Assembly (NCBI RefSeq): GCF_014193695.1
Contig: NZ_JACHZR010000005.1
Location: 346,312 to 410,311, forward strand
Direction: 5' to 3'
From: Rhizobium sp. BK316
Lineage (GTDB): Bacteria; Pseudomonadota; Alphaproteobacteria; Rhizobiales; Rhizobiaceae
DNA length: 64,000 bases
Part shown: positions 55,399 through 63,983 of the stretch, piece after piece
Numbering within the stretch: the first letter of the stretch is position 1
Layout of the letters: every line of letters starts with the position of its first letter
The notes under the pieces: generated by a model
Seen by the model: the letters and a program-made list of their open reading frames with translations, nothing else
Database searches by the model: none
Told to the model about the DNA's origin: nothing
Translations under genes and position numbers: made by a program

Positions 55399-56183
55399 TG
55401 CATATCTCCTGTAACGGCGGGCGCCGGAAGCTCATCGATAGATTGGAGTTCACTCAGATCCACGGTCTTCGCAGTGGCCGGGATCTCGATATTGTAAGAG
55501 GTGGCGGCAACATCCGCCCCGCTTTTGAAGTCGCTGATCTCAAGCGTATATTGCGGCGCCTGGACGACGTGTTTGCTGGTGATCACATAGCGCCGCGGTA
55601 TCGGCTGCGAACCCGTCTGTATCCAGATCTGCCAGTCGAGTTCCGGTGTGCGGAACGTCAGATATTCGCATTCCACACCGTCGATGAAGGCGCTCGAGAT
55701 GTGCTTGGCCTCGGTCACGTCGGACATCAAGATGTCATAGACGTGAGACGAGAGCAGATCGGCGCCTGGCGCTTCCACGCCGGCATCGGCGAGCCTGTCG
55801 ATCAGATCATCGAGCGAGCCTTTGCCCTCGATCTTCGCATAGGCATCGAGGTTCTTGCCATGCACGGTCAGCGTCGAACCGTCGAAGCCGACATCGATAT
55901 CGGCAAAGCCTCCGGTCCGCGTGACACGCAGTTTGTCGGGCCGGGTGATATTGGCTGTACCCGAACTGACAAATTGCAGCTTCTCGAAATCCGGGGTTAC
56001 AGCTTCGAGCGATGACTGGTAGTTGAAGGAGATGGTCTTCTGCGCCACCAGAAAATCGGACATGGCCTTCAGAAGATCTTTTGCATCATCCGCCCATGCA
56101 TGGGTTGGTAGTACAAGGCCGCCAGCAACAGCGGAATAGCTCAGTATTCGTTTCAATCGCGATAGATGAGAAGTCGATGACAT
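55395..56183 (-). CDS. DUF2092 family periplasmic protein
   Basis: A 262-residue exported protein with a signal peptide that ends in THAWA. The body is a beta-rich fold (FNYQSSLEAVTPDFEKLQFV, DKLRVTRTGGFADIDVGFDG), which resembles the LolA/LolB-like convex barrel seen for DUF2092. Such proteins may carry lipids or lipoproteins across the periplasm; the role here is not established. It is the first gene of a two-gene unit with the Tyr/Gly-rich protein. Confidence 0.78.
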   Translation of the reverse strand: MSSTSHLSRLKRILSYSAVAGGLVLPTHAWADDAKDLLKAMSDFLVAQKTISFNYQSSLEAVTPDFEKLQFVSSGTANITRPDKLRVTRTGGFADIDVGFDGSTLTVHGKNLDAYAKIEGKGSLDDLIDRLADAGVEAPGADLLSSHVYDILMSDVTEAKHISSAFIDGVECEYLTFRTPELDWQIWIQTGSQPIPRRYVITSKHVVQAPQYTLEISDFKSGADVAATSYNIEIPATAKTVDLSELQSIDELPAPAVTGDMQ

Positions 56184-56283
56184 GGCAATTGCCTTTCACT
56201 TGTGTCGTCATTGAATTCATCGAATGCGGGGATTTCGGATCGTGCTGCGACAACAGCGGAATGGCGGTGCGGACCCATCAGGA

Positions 56284-56307
56284 GAATGCCTGAGAGTTCA
56301 GGCATTC
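56284..56307. repeat. Hairpin downstream of the Cys-repeat gene
   Basis: A perfect 10-bp stem (GAATGCCTGA / TCAGGCATTC) with a 4-nt loop lies 30 bp after the stop of the cysteine-repeat gene. No T-run follows on the minus strand, so it is a weak terminator or processing site. Confidence 0.5.
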
Positions 56308-56337
56308 CCCAGTGAACCCGAGCGTTTTGGAAGGCCG

Positions 56338-57126
56338 CTACAGTCCCGAGGTCAGCACCTTGTGACAGGCTGGTGATACGCGCTGCAGATTGTCCCGCAG
56401 GCACGAGATGACCCGCCCGCCGCCGATCGGCACCATCCGGCAAAAGGCCCGGAAATCCGGTCCGCAGGTCTCGCGCACGATCATCATTTCCTCGCGCGGA
56501 GAGAAGACGGGCATGGCGGCCGGCCGGGTCGCCGGCGGTGCGGTAGCCGTGGCAGCACCTGCACTGGTTGCTGGCGCCCCTGCTGCACCGATGGCCGCGA
56601 CCGCCTGCTGACAGGGGGCCGACAGACCGGCACTATGCTGCTGCAGACAGGAGAGCGCCGCCGCACCGCCTGGGGCCACACCGGAGCATTGCGCCATGAA
56701 GTCGGAGCGGCAGGCTGACTTGACGGCATCGCGCTGCGCCTCGGTCGGCTGAGCGCCGGCTGCCGGAGCAGGCGTCGCCGCACCTGTTGTGACAGGCGCC
56801 GTTTGAGCTGGCTCCGCGGATGTCGATTTGGGTTTGGCTGTTATAGCCGAGACAGCCTCGCGGCAGGCGGCGGAGAGTGTGGAATCATGTTGCTGCAGGC
56901 AGTTCAGCGCCTCCATGCCTCCCGGCTGCACGCCAGAGCATTGTGCGATGAAATCGGATCGGCAGGCTGATCTGACCGCGCTTTTCTGCTCGTCGGTGGG
57001 TGCCTGCGCGATAGCGATCCCAGCGAAAAGACTAGCCGCACAGACGACGCTGAGCGCCGATAATCCGAAGATCAAACGGCGCCTCCCGCGCCGCTCCGCT
57101 CTTAGAGAAGATGCACATTCTCGCAT
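56338..57126 (-). CDS. Secreted protein with three cysteine-rich (GLG1-like) repeats
   Basis: A 262-residue exported protein. An Arg-rich start and a hydrophobic segment (LIFGLSALSVVCAASLFAGI) form the signal. Three repeats follow of the pattern ACRSDFIAQCSGVQPGGMEA then LNCLQQH, with four cysteines each. The first two are nearly identical; the third (CGPDFRAFCRMVPIGGGRVI) is more diverged. They are joined by Ala/Pro/Thr-rich linkers. The repeat resembles the Cys-rich repeat of eukaryotic GLG1, which also occurs in rhizobia; function unknown. GGGAGGGGAACA precedes the ATG at 57126. Confidence 0.78.
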   Translation of the reverse strand: MRECASSLRAERRGRRRLIFGLSALSVVCAASLFAGIAIAQAPTDEQKSAVRSACRSDFIAQCSGVQPGGMEALNCLQQHDSTLSAACREAVSAITAKPKSTSAEPAQTAPVTTGAATPAPAAGAQPTEAQRDAVKSACRSDFMAQCSGVAPGGAAALSCLQQHSAGLSAPCQQAVAAIGAAGAPATSAGAATATAPPATRPAAMPVFSPREEMMIVRETCGPDFRAFCRMVPIGGGRVISCLRDNLQRVSPACHKVLTSGL

Positions 57127-57659
57127 TGTTCCCCTCCCTGGAAAGCTCATCGATTTACGGCATGAAAACAAATACCTCAGCTGAATGAGACAGCAGGACC
57201 TCGAAAGGGTCGATGAAGGTCGCTAAACGGAAATTGTGGAACGTCCACTCGCCTTTAAATTTAGCACATTCGAATTTTATAGACTAGGCTCGAATATCCG
57301 GACAAGGATTAACGCACTATGCTTATGGGTTAGCCGCGGGATGCATTCTGCGCTGCTGGCAGGCGATAATAACATCGGCTATCTATGCTTTATACCAGCG
57401 TGGCTCTGTTTGAAGTAACCTCCAGCTCACTGGAAACGACGCCAGAATCTCATGGCCCATTGCTGCCTCAACACCCGAAAATTTTGCAAAGGCAGAGGCG
57501 CGCCTCGACCCGTGCTAAATCGTCGTTCCGCTGCCAACAAAGAAGCCCGCTTTTGGCGGACCTGTTTTTGGCTTCTATTGCGGGCTTTGCACTATACACT
57601 GTCGAAGATACGCACGCGCGACTGGCGGCCGCCTCCACAGCCGGGCAGGATGCAAACTT
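57127..57659. other. AT-richer intergenic stretch without a recognised gene
   Basis: No convincing coding frame was found. The base composition from about 57230 to 57420 is richer in A and T than the flanks. The only clear structure is a short hairpin near the far end, annotated separately as a possible terminator. The stretch may hold the promoter of the Cys-repeat gene and decayed sequence. Confidence 0.5.
57545..57561 (-). terminator. Possible terminator downstream of the gntR gene
   Basis: On the minus strand GTCCGC-CAAAA-GCGGGC (one G-U pair) is followed by TTCTTTG. It lies 98 bp past the gntR stop, so its assignment is tentative. Confidence 0.4.
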
Positions 57660-58442
57660 CTATCGTGACCACCGTGCTATCAGTTGGTCTGTATTTGCCA
57701 GCACTTTGCGGACTGCGTTGCGCGCCATGTTCGGTCGCTGCAGTCGGATGCTTTTCTCAATATTTTCATGTAGTCTCAGTACATACAGCAGGTCATCCTC
57801 TTCGCGCGTGATATAGGCGAAGAGATGGTTCAGCGCCGATTCGATCAATGCGCCGAGCGGCACCAGCAGATCATTTCCGGTGGCGCGCAAGATCGCGATG
57901 TGAAATCGGGTATCGGATTCTGTTCGCTGCTGGAGTGACGTCGCCTGACCCATGTCATGCAGGGCCTGACTGATCGCGTTCATTTGCTCCTCGGTTCGGC
58001 GCTCCGCAGCAAGCGCAGTCGCTTCCGGCTCGATCATATGCCTGAGTTCTTGCACGGCCCTCAGAAACGATTCCCGATCGGGAGATGCGGCATACCAGCC
58101 CAGCACATCTCGATCCAGCAGGTTCCAACGTTCCCTAGGTTCGACCCAACTGCCGATTTTTGGGCGGGAAGCAAGCAGGCCCTTGGCCATCAGCATCTTG
58201 ATTGCTTCGCGCACCGCTGACCGGCTGACGTCAAAGACTTGCGACCATTTTGCCTCGTTTGGCAGGATCGTGCCGGGCGGATAGTCACCGCGCACGATCC
58301 GGAGGCCGATCTCGCCTGCCAAAGACACATGAACACTCGCCCCAGTCATGCGGGGAGCATTTGGGCGCCTTGTAGTGGCTGAACGGTCCGCTCTCGCCAC
58401 CTCGACCAAAGTCGTCGGCTTCCCCGATTTCTTGTCAGGCAT
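57660..58442 (-). CDS. GntR/FadR family regulator of the adjacent sugar transporter
   Basis: A 260-residue regulator. The winged helix reads PNEAKWSQVFDVSRSAVREA (about residues 62-81), followed by an FCD ligand domain (AVQELRHMIEPEATALAAER, and FHIAILRATGNDLL with metal-type residues). It differs from the DgoR-like protein near 10.5 kb. It follows the binding-protein gene on the same strand. A TTGTCTGACAA site, which fits the TNGTNNNACNA consensus of FadR-type regulators, lies in the divergent promoter region at 60707, so that is its likely operator. Confidence 0.87.
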   Translation of the reverse strand: MPDKKSGKPTTLVEVARADRSATTRRPNAPRMTGASVHVSLAGEIGLRIVRGDYPPGTILPNEAKWSQVFDVSRSAVREAIKMLMAKGLLASRPKIGSWVEPRERWNLLDRDVLGWYAASPDRESFLRAVQELRHMIEPEATALAAERRTEEQMNAISQALHDMGQATSLQQRTESDTRFHIAILRATGNDLLVPLGALIESALNHLFAYITREEDDLLYVLRLHENIEKSIRLQRPNMARNAVRKVLANTDQLIARWSR

Positions 58443-58600
58443 TTATTTCTACTGCCTCAGCATTCTTTCGACTGTCTGCACGTCTGATCAAAACAATCGT
58501 AATAACGAGGAAGTCGCCTGCGATTGAGTCCGGCCCAAAGCGCGGAATTCAGGGCGCGTCAAGCCCTGCAGATCTTTCGATCCGTCTCGTGGAGGCAGCC

Positions 58601-58625
58601 GGCGCACCCTTGTACCGGGTGCGCC
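58601..58625 (-). repeat. Intercistronic hairpin after the CUT2 binding-protein gene
   Basis: A perfect 9-bp stem (GGCGCACCC / GGGTGCGCC, 7-nt loop) starts 12 bp after the stop, with no T-run. It has the same position as the hairpins behind the two CUT1 binding-protein genes. Confidence 0.65.
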
Positions 58626-58637
58626 AAACCGCGAGCG

Positions 58638-59624
58638 CTACTTTTGAATGCAGGTATCGACTGTGTCCTTCGTGCACTCATCAAGCCCGGTGAAGACCGG
58701 ATCTTCAACTGCCTTGCCGGCAATCAGATCCATCATCACGGAAGGTGCTTTGTAACCCATCTCGAACGGCCGTTGGCCGACGAGCGCGGTCACCAGGCCT
58801 TCTCTCGCGATCGCAACCTCGTCACCGATCGTGTCTGCCGCACCGATGACGAACTCGTTGCTGGCAATCTTCTCAGCCATCGGCTTGAACAGATCGCGAT
58901 AGGGTTGCGGTGCGCCGAACAAGGGCCAGCCGCCCATGATGCCGAATGCATCGAGGTCGGGATTGGCCGCGAGGATATCGGTCATTGCCTGCACGCCTTT
59001 GGCACCATCGTCATTGGTAAAGACCGGGCAGCCGGCGACTTCCGTCCAGCCACCCTCGCCTTTCAATTCCGTAAGGCCCTTCTGGCCAGTGAGCGTGTCA
59101 CGCATACCTTGCGCGCGACGCAGAATATTGTCTGCTCCCGGATTGCCTTCGATCGTGCAGATCTTGCCGCCGTTCGGCTTGGCCTTCTTGATGTACTCAC
59201 CGATACGTGCGCCCATCAGATAGTTGTCAGTACCGAGATAGGTCTTGCGTAAGGCCGCGTCCTCGGCTGCAAGATCGGCATCAAGCGTCATCACCGGAAC
59301 GCTCGGATTGGCGGTCTTCAGGGTCTGGGCGATGAGCTTCGCATTTGATGGCGAAATTGCGATTGCGGCAGTGTCTGCCTTGCCCAACATATCCTGAACG
59401 ATCTGCGCTTCGCCGGCTTCATCGGATGTCGATGCCGGACCGGTGTAGAAGCACTCAAATTCCGCAGTCGGATTTTCTTTGTTCCATTTCTGGCAACCTT
59501 GATTGATTGCTTCGAAGAATGGATTGTCGAGACCTTTCACGACGATGACGAGTTGCTTCTTCGCCAGGGCCTGCCCTGCGGTCAATGCTAAAACTGCGGC
59601 TGTAAGTAGTAATGCCTTCCTCAT
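58638..59624 (-). CDS. Sugar ABC transporter substrate-binding protein (RbsB/FrcB type)
   Basis: A 328-residue periplasmic binding protein of the CUT2 group. The signal peptide is MRKALLLTAAVLALTAGQAL followed by A. The ribose-binding-type fold shows in VVKGLDNPFFEAINQGCQKW, AIAISPSNAKLIAQTLKTAN and the hinge TLDADLAAEDAALRKTYLGT. GGGAGG precedes the ATG at 59624. The partner ATPase and permease are encoded on the opposite strand beyond the epimerase gene. The pairing is inferred from family type. Fructose, ribose or a related sugar is possible. Confidence 0.88.
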   Translation of the reverse strand: MRKALLLTAAVLALTAGQALAKKQLVIVVKGLDNPFFEAINQGCQKWNKENPTAEFECFYTGPASTSDEAGEAQIVQDMLGKADTAAIAISPSNAKLIAQTLKTANPSVPVMTLDADLAAEDAALRKTYLGTDNYLMGARIGEYIKKAKPNGGKICTIEGNPGADNILRRAQGMRDTLTGQKGLTELKGEGGWTEVAGCPVFTNDDGAKGVQAMTDILAANPDLDAFGIMGGWPLFGAPQPYRDLFKPMAEKIASNEFVIGAADTIGDEVAIAREGLVTALVGQRPFEMGYKAPSVMMDLIAGKAVEDPVFTGLDECTKDTVDTCIQK

Positions 59625-59672
59625 GGTTTCCTCCCTTGAAACAGACGGGCACGGCATGCCCGCCACACGAAA

Positions 59673-60653
59673 TCAACCCGGATACCACACGATACGAGGC
59701 TCCTCCTTCGAACGCTCGTATTGCCACGCCGAGTCGATAAGCATTTCGAGATCGTAGTTTGGCCGCCAATCCAGCAGGTATTTTGCCTTGCTGTTGTCCA
59801 TCCAGTTGGAATGGAAGCGGCTTGGTATGTCTACAGAGCCGAGATTTCGCGTGCGCGACAGATAGGCGGCGACTTCAGAATAGTCGACAGGTCGATCCAT
59901 GCAGATATTAAAGAGTTGTCGTTCCGCCCGGGGATTGTCGATTGCTGCCAATATCGCCGATACGAGGTCATCGACATGCACGAAGTTGCGTTTCAGCGGA
60001 CGACCGTCAGCATCGAGCAGCAGCGGCACCGTACCCATAGCTGCATAGCGCCGCGCCGCTTCTTCCGGGACGAGCGTCTTCCAGTCCGGGCCACCAAAGA
60101 CGTCATCTCCAAAGGACAGCGAATACTTGAAGTCGTCCTTTTCCATGATCCAGGGCGCTCGCAGACAACAGCCATTGAGGCCGTACTGAATGCCAAACTG
60201 CTCCAGCATGACCTCTTCCAGAACCTTGGAGAGCGCATAGCTTCCCGGATAAGCGCAATGAGGGGCACTCTCGGTGATCGGGCCGCCATGGCGATAGTGG
60301 AAATGCCCAATGCCCGCGTCGCCGCCGATCAGGATGAACTGACGTGCCGTGGCGCTTCCGCGGAACTCCTCGAGAAGCCAGAAGAGACCCTTGACCGTAA
60401 CGTCCATGATGTCTTCAGGGGTTTCCTTACAAGTGGCGAGATGCACGACATGGGTTACGTCGTTGAGTGCTGCCGCCACAACATCGCGATCGGCGATCGA
60501 GCCGCGGATGACGTCGACACGGTCGGTCGCCTCGCACAAACGGTTGTGACAAAGCGCGCGAACACGGGCTTTGGAAAATCTCGGATCGTCAAGCAGCCCA
60601 GCAATGAAGCGCTGCCCGACCTTGCCCGTGGCACCGGTAACAAGGATCAGCAT
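59673..60653 (-). CDS. NAD-dependent epimerase/dehydratase family protein
   Basis: A 326-residue extended SDR. The cofactor motif GATGKVGQRF is at residues 7-16, and the catalytic Tyr and Lys are in YALSK. THVVHLATCKETPED follows the middle strand, and the C-terminal part has FVHVDDLVSAILAAIDNP and a family-like LLDWRPNYDLEMLID. It heads the minus-strand unit epimerase, binding protein, GntR. The family includes sugar-nucleotide epimerases and uronate dehydrogenases. With a free-sugar transporter next door, a sugar dehydrogenase is more likely than a nucleotide-sugar enzyme. Not resolved. Confidence 0.8.
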   Translation of the reverse strand: MLILVTGATGKVGQRFIAGLLDDPRFSKARVRALCHNRLCEATDRVDVIRGSIADRDVVAAALNDVTHVVHLATCKETPEDIMDVTVKGLFWLLEEFRGSATARQFILIGGDAGIGHFHYRHGGPITESAPHCAYPGSYALSKVLEEVMLEQFGIQYGLNGCCLRAPWIMEKDDFKYSLSFGDDVFGGPDWKTLVPEEAARRYAAMGTVPLLLDADGRPLKRNFVHVDDLVSAILAAIDNPRAERQLFNICMDRPVDYSEVAAYLSRTRNLGSVDIPSRFHSNWMDNSKAKYLLDWRPNYDLEMLIDSAWQYERSKEEPRIVWYPG

Positions 60654-60706
60654 GCTCTCTCTCCCAGTAATAGCTAATATTCGCGCGCCACTTCCGTCAA
60701 TTGATA

Positions 60707-60719
60707 TTTGTCTGACAAA
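60707..60719. promoter_or_regulatory. FadR-type GntR operator in the divergent CUT2 promoter region
   Basis: TTTGTC-T-GACAAA is a perfect palindrome whose core TTGTCTGACAA fits TNGTNNNACNA. It lies between the epimerase and ATPase genes. On the plus strand a TACAAT (-10 like) begins at 60732, so the site overlaps the -35 region. It is likely bound by the GntR protein of the same locus. Confidence 0.75.
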
Positions 60720-60910
60720 ACAGATTTTTGTTACAATAGGCTCCGCATCTCGGACAATGAGTTGACGCTGTCGCAGGGTTTTGCGTAAATGCTCATATTC
60801 GCTTTTCCTGGGAGGATATTGGAAAGGCGATTTCGCCCGAGCCTCGCGTCGAAAACAGGCCGGGCTCGGAGCGAACGGATAGCGACAAGTTTTGGGAGGC
60901 CAGGAGGCTG

Positions 60911-61651
60911 GTGGCGGTTCTCGAGCTCACCAATATTTCCAAACATTTCGGTGCCATCCAGGCCGTCAACGACGTTTCGTTTTCGCTCGAAGCAGGGCAA
61001 GTCGTCGGCCTCATGGGCGATAACGGCGCGGGCAAGTCCACGTTGGTCAAGATGATCGCCGGCAACTTTCGACCGAGCCACGGAACCATGCGTCTCGATG
61101 GCTCCGAGATCGTGCTGCATCGGCCGAAGGAGGCGCGGCTGCATGGCATCGAAATCGTCCATCAGGATCTGGCGCTTTGCAATAATCTCACGGCGGCGGC
61201 AAACGTGTTCCTCGGACGAGAATTGCGACGCGGCATATGGCCCTTTCGCATCCTCGACTACAAGGCCATGTACAAACGCGCCGGCGAGATCTTCCGCGAG
61301 CTCAAATCGGAGACGCGACCACGCGATCTCGTCAAGCAAATGTCAGGTGGCCAGCGGCAAGCGGTCGCGATTGGCCGGACGATGCTGTCGGAGGCGAAAA
61401 TCGTGCTGATGGACGAGCCAACCGCAGCCATTTCCGTGCGCCAGGTCGCCGAGGTTCTCAATCTGATCCGCGAATTGCGTGACCGGGGCATTGTCGTCGT
61501 CCTGATCAGCCATCGCATGCCGGACGTCTTTTCGGTCGCGGACCGTGTGATCGTGATGCGGCGTGGCAGAAAAGTAGCCGACAAGCCAATTGCGGCAAGT
61601 TCGCCTGAGGAAGTGACGGGGCTCATCACCGGCGCCATCGAACAGGTGTGA
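60911..61651 (+). CDS. Sugar ABC transporter ATPase, single domain (FrcA type)
   Basis: A 246-residue ATPase of the CUT2 group. It has Walker A (GDNGAGKST), the signature MSGGQRQAVAIGR, Walker B (IVLMDEPTAAI) and SHRMPDVFSV for the His switch. Most CUT2 ATPases are about 500 residues with two domains; this single-domain form is like FrcA. It should work as a homodimer. The start is GTG at 60911 with AGGAGG upstream; no ATG would give a better start. The permease is 43 bp downstream. Confidence 0.9.
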   Translation: MAVLELTNISKHFGAIQAVNDVSFSLEAGQVVGLMGDNGAGKSTLVKMIAGNFRPSHGTMRLDGSEIVLHRPKEARLHGIEIVHQDLALCNNLTAAANVFLGRELRRGIWPFRILDYKAMYKRAGEIFRELKSETRPRDLVKQMSGGQRQAVAIGRTMLSEAKIVLMDEPTAAISVRQVAEVLNLIRELRDRGIVVVLISHRMPDVFSVADRVIVMRRGRKVADKPIAASSPEEVTGLITGAIEQV

Positions 61652-61694
61652 TCGATGCTATCCGCCCCCGCAGCGAGAAGGAAGAAGGTCGACG

Positions 61695-62693
61695 ATGGCG
61701 ATTACACTTGACCAGACGATCGGGCAGAAGCAACGGAGCTGGCTTGCGACAATCTTGGGCGGCCAGACATTCTGGGTTCTGATCGCGGTCATTCTCGCCT
61801 GCATTTTTCTGTCGATGGCGACAGACTCCTTTGCGACGGCAAAAAACATCTACAACATCACCCGCAACGTCACGTTCGTCGCGATTATCGCGCTGGGCAT
61901 GACGCTGGTCATCATCACTGGCGGCATCGATTTGTCCGTTGGCTCCGTGCTCTGCCTGTGCAGCATGGTGCTGGCGGTCGTCATGCATGCGGGGTACAGC
62001 ATTGAGATCGGCATCGCTGCGTCGATCGGTACTGCTCTTGTGGTCGGAGCTTTCAACGGCCTATTGATTGCCTATCTCGGCTTCCCACCCTTCGTCGTCA
62101 CGCTCGGGATGCTGTCGATTGCGCGCAGCCTGGCGATGGTGGCGTCCAACAACACTGTCGTCTTCCAGTTCGGGCCTGATCACGACAAGCTGCTTGCGCT
62201 GGGTGGCGGTGCCTGGTTTTTCGGCATCGCCAATCCAGTGCTCTACATGGTCGTGCTGGCACTCATGACCGGTTTTGTTCTGCGCTGGACTAAGTTCGGC
62301 CGCTATGTTTTTGCCATCGGCGGCAATGAGCACGCAGCGACGCTGACGGGCGTTCCCGTGCAGAGGATCAAGGTCATCGTCTATATGATTTCCGCCCTGT
62401 CGGCGGGGATTGCCGGCATCATCCAAACCGGCTGGCTCGGCGCAGTCACCACAAATATCGGAGCAGGGATGGAACTTCAGGTTATCGCCGCTGCGGTTAT
62501 CGGCGGCGCCAATCTGGCTGGCGGCGTCGGCACCGCCTTTGGGGCGTTGATCGGCGCCGCGCTCATCGAGGTGATCCGCAACAGTCTTGGCCTGCTCGGC
62601 ATCAACGCCTTCTGGCAAGGTAGCTTTATCGGCGGTGCAATTGTCCTTGCCGTTCTTTTCGACCGAATTCGCAACTTGCGACGCGACGAGTAG
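61695..62693 (+). CDS. Sugar ABC transporter permease (RbsC/FrcC type)
   Basis: A 332-residue CUT2 permease with eight to ten helices. Motifs recognised are IALGMTLVIITGGIDLSVGS (the family signature) and TKFGRYVFAIGGNEHAATLT, then ISALSAGIAGII. It forms a unit with the ATPase on the plus strand, whereas the binding protein is divergent. The ATG is preceded by GAAGGAAGAAGG. Confidence 0.9.
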   Translation: MAITLDQTIGQKQRSWLATILGGQTFWVLIAVILACIFLSMATDSFATAKNIYNITRNVTFVAIIALGMTLVIITGGIDLSVGSVLCLCSMVLAVVMHAGYSIEIGIAASIGTALVVGAFNGLLIAYLGFPPFVVTLGMLSIARSLAMVASNNTVVFQFGPDHDKLLALGGGAWFFGIANPVLYMVVLALMTGFVLRWTKFGRYVFAIGGNEHAATLTGVPVQRIKVIVYMISALSAGIAGIIQTGWLGAVTTNIGAGMELQVIAAAVIGGANLAGGVGTAFGALIGAALIEVIRNSLGLLGINAFWQGSFIGGAIVLAVLFDRIRNLRRDE

Positions 62694-62801
62694 GCGACCC
62701 CGGTCCCACATCCTCAAGCCTCCGAGACCGGCATGATGAACATATGAGGCTCACCTGAGTGAAGCCTACCGGGCGAACACACCTAGCCGTTGCTTGGTGC
62801 G

Positions 62802-63155
62802 TTACTGCAGGCTCCCATCGCCGCCGCGGTCGGCGGCTTTGAAGTCGGCCATAACCCTATTCAGGAACTCGTTCTGGCTGACCTTGCCGTCACTGTTGGC
62901 GTCGGTGGTGGAGAACTGCTGGACAGTCAGAACTCCGACAACTTCGTCAGAGTTCAGATTGCCGTCCTTGTTCTTATCCAGGCCCGCGAAGGCCGAGGTC
63001 ATGAAGGTTTGATATTCAGATCGGTCGACCGCTCCATTCTTGTCACGATCGAGCCGGTCCATTTGGCCTTGGTTCATGGCCACCGGTTGATTCTGCGCGA
63101 CGGCTGCAATGGCGGTAAAAAAAACGAATCCCGTCAGCAGGGCTGCTCTTTTCAT
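62802..63155 (-). CDS. Exported EF-hand protein
   Basis: A 117-residue exported calcium-binding type protein. A signal peptide (KRAALLTGFVFFTAIAAVAQ) is followed by three full EF-hand loops: DRDKNGAVDRSE, DKNKDGNLNSDE and DANSDGKVSQNE. A fourth starts as DRGGDGSLQ and is cut by the stop codon before the terminal acidic ligand. Two adjacent ATGs are possible; the one at 63155 has AAAGG at better spacing. Function unknown; it is likely periplasmic. It is the gene after the glycine-zipper lipoprotein on the same strand. Confidence 0.82.
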   Translation of the reverse strand: MKRAALLTGFVFFTAIAAVAQNQPVAMNQGQMDRLDRDKNGAVDRSEYQTFMTSAFAGLDKNKDGNLNSDEVVGVLTVQQFSTTDANSDGKVSQNEFLNRVMADFKAADRGGDGSLQ

Positions 63156-63172
63156 CATCCCGACCTTTCGCA

Positions 63173-63415
63173 TCAATGACATGTCAAGGCACTGCCGCCC
63201 GCGGCGCCCAGCGTGGCGCCGCCACCGACGGCCCAGAGCTGTCCGGTCCCCGCGCCAATAGTCGCGCCAAGCAATCCGCCGACGACCGCACCGCCGACCG
63301 AACCGGCAATACAGCCGAACTCGTTACTACGTCCTGTTTGGGACGTCGAAGCAGATTGGCAGCCAGACAAGGCAAGGCAACCTAAGAGAGCAAGACCTAT
63401 CGTGCACTTGGTCAT
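63173..63415 (-). CDS. Glycine-zipper lipoprotein
   Basis: An 80-residue small lipoprotein with a signal and lipobox (LALSGC), then a glycine-zipper region (SVGGAVVGGLLGATIGAGTG and GGGATLGAAGGSAL). This resembles rhizobial outer membrane glycine-zipper proteins (SlyB/Omp-like). GGAGGAA precedes the ATG at 63415. It lies 17 bp before the EF-hand gene and is probably cotranscribed. Role unknown; small structural envelope proteins of this kind are common. Confidence 0.8.
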   Translation of the reverse strand: MTKCTIGLALLGCLALSGCQSASTSQTGRSNEFGCIAGSVGGAVVGGLLGATIGAGTGQLWAVGGGATLGAAGGSALTCH

Positions 63416-63532
63416 TTTTTTCCTCCAGTATATCCGTTCACGTTTAAGACAAACAGGCGGAGGCACCGTTGAGCGGCGGCGGTCGAAAACAAGCTGCGAG
63501 TATGCTCTTCATGTGCGGAGATTCTCCGCCAA

Positions 63533-63844
63533 TCAGAAGCAACTCACAGGCAAAACATGCAGAGCGCGCGCCAAAGCTGCAACAATACTATTAAATACTA
63601 CCACCGCGCATGACTGAAGACAACACCTAGCACCTGCCTCCACCGTTGATGTCCGCCGAGGCGAGTTCAGCCCGCTGGTTTCAGTCCTCCAAGACCGCTC
63701 CTGTCCTGCTAGAACGGTCGTCGGTCTGCCTTCAGCCGTGAAGCCGGCGCAACACAGCACGCCAAATTGTTCCCCGGGTGCGTACGCCTTTAGGTCGGTC
63801 GCCGGCTTGTACGGCAGATCGGCCTTCTGAGCGGTCTTCGCCAC
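63533..63844 (-). CDS. Doubtful short ORF
   Basis: A 103-residue frame with a GTG start and AAGG directly in front. Its first 40 residues (MAKTAQKADLPYKPATDLKA) look coding-like, but the remainder reads as random sequence and no family is recognisable. It may be the start of a decayed gene, or not a gene at all. The neighbouring stretch 63416-63532 holds nothing else that I can see. Confidence 0.2.
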   Translation of the reverse strand: MAKTAQKADLPYKPATDLKAYAPGEQFGVLCCAGFTAEGRPTTVLAGQERSWRTETSGLNSPRRTSTVEAGARCCLQSCAVVVFNSIVAALARALHVLPVSCF

Positions 63845-63855
63845 CCCTTAACGTC

Positions 63856-63890
63856 AAAAAGCCCGCAGGTTTTCACCATGCGGGCTTTTT
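63856..63890. terminator. Bidirectional terminator after the tRNA gene
   Basis: A perfect 12-bp stem (AAAAAGCCCGCA / TGCGGGCTTTTT) with an 11-nt loop gives a T-run in both directions. It lies 17 bp past the tRNA 3' end on the minus strand. Confidence 0.92.
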
Positions 63891-63906
63891 GCTTGATAGA
63901 AAGGCT

Positions 63907-63983
<77 letters not shown>

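Noticed and set aside
57236..57816. Short overlapping open frames in the AT-richer intergenic stretch
   Set aside because: Composition and lack of ribosome binding sites or motifs argue against genes; part is antisense to gntR.
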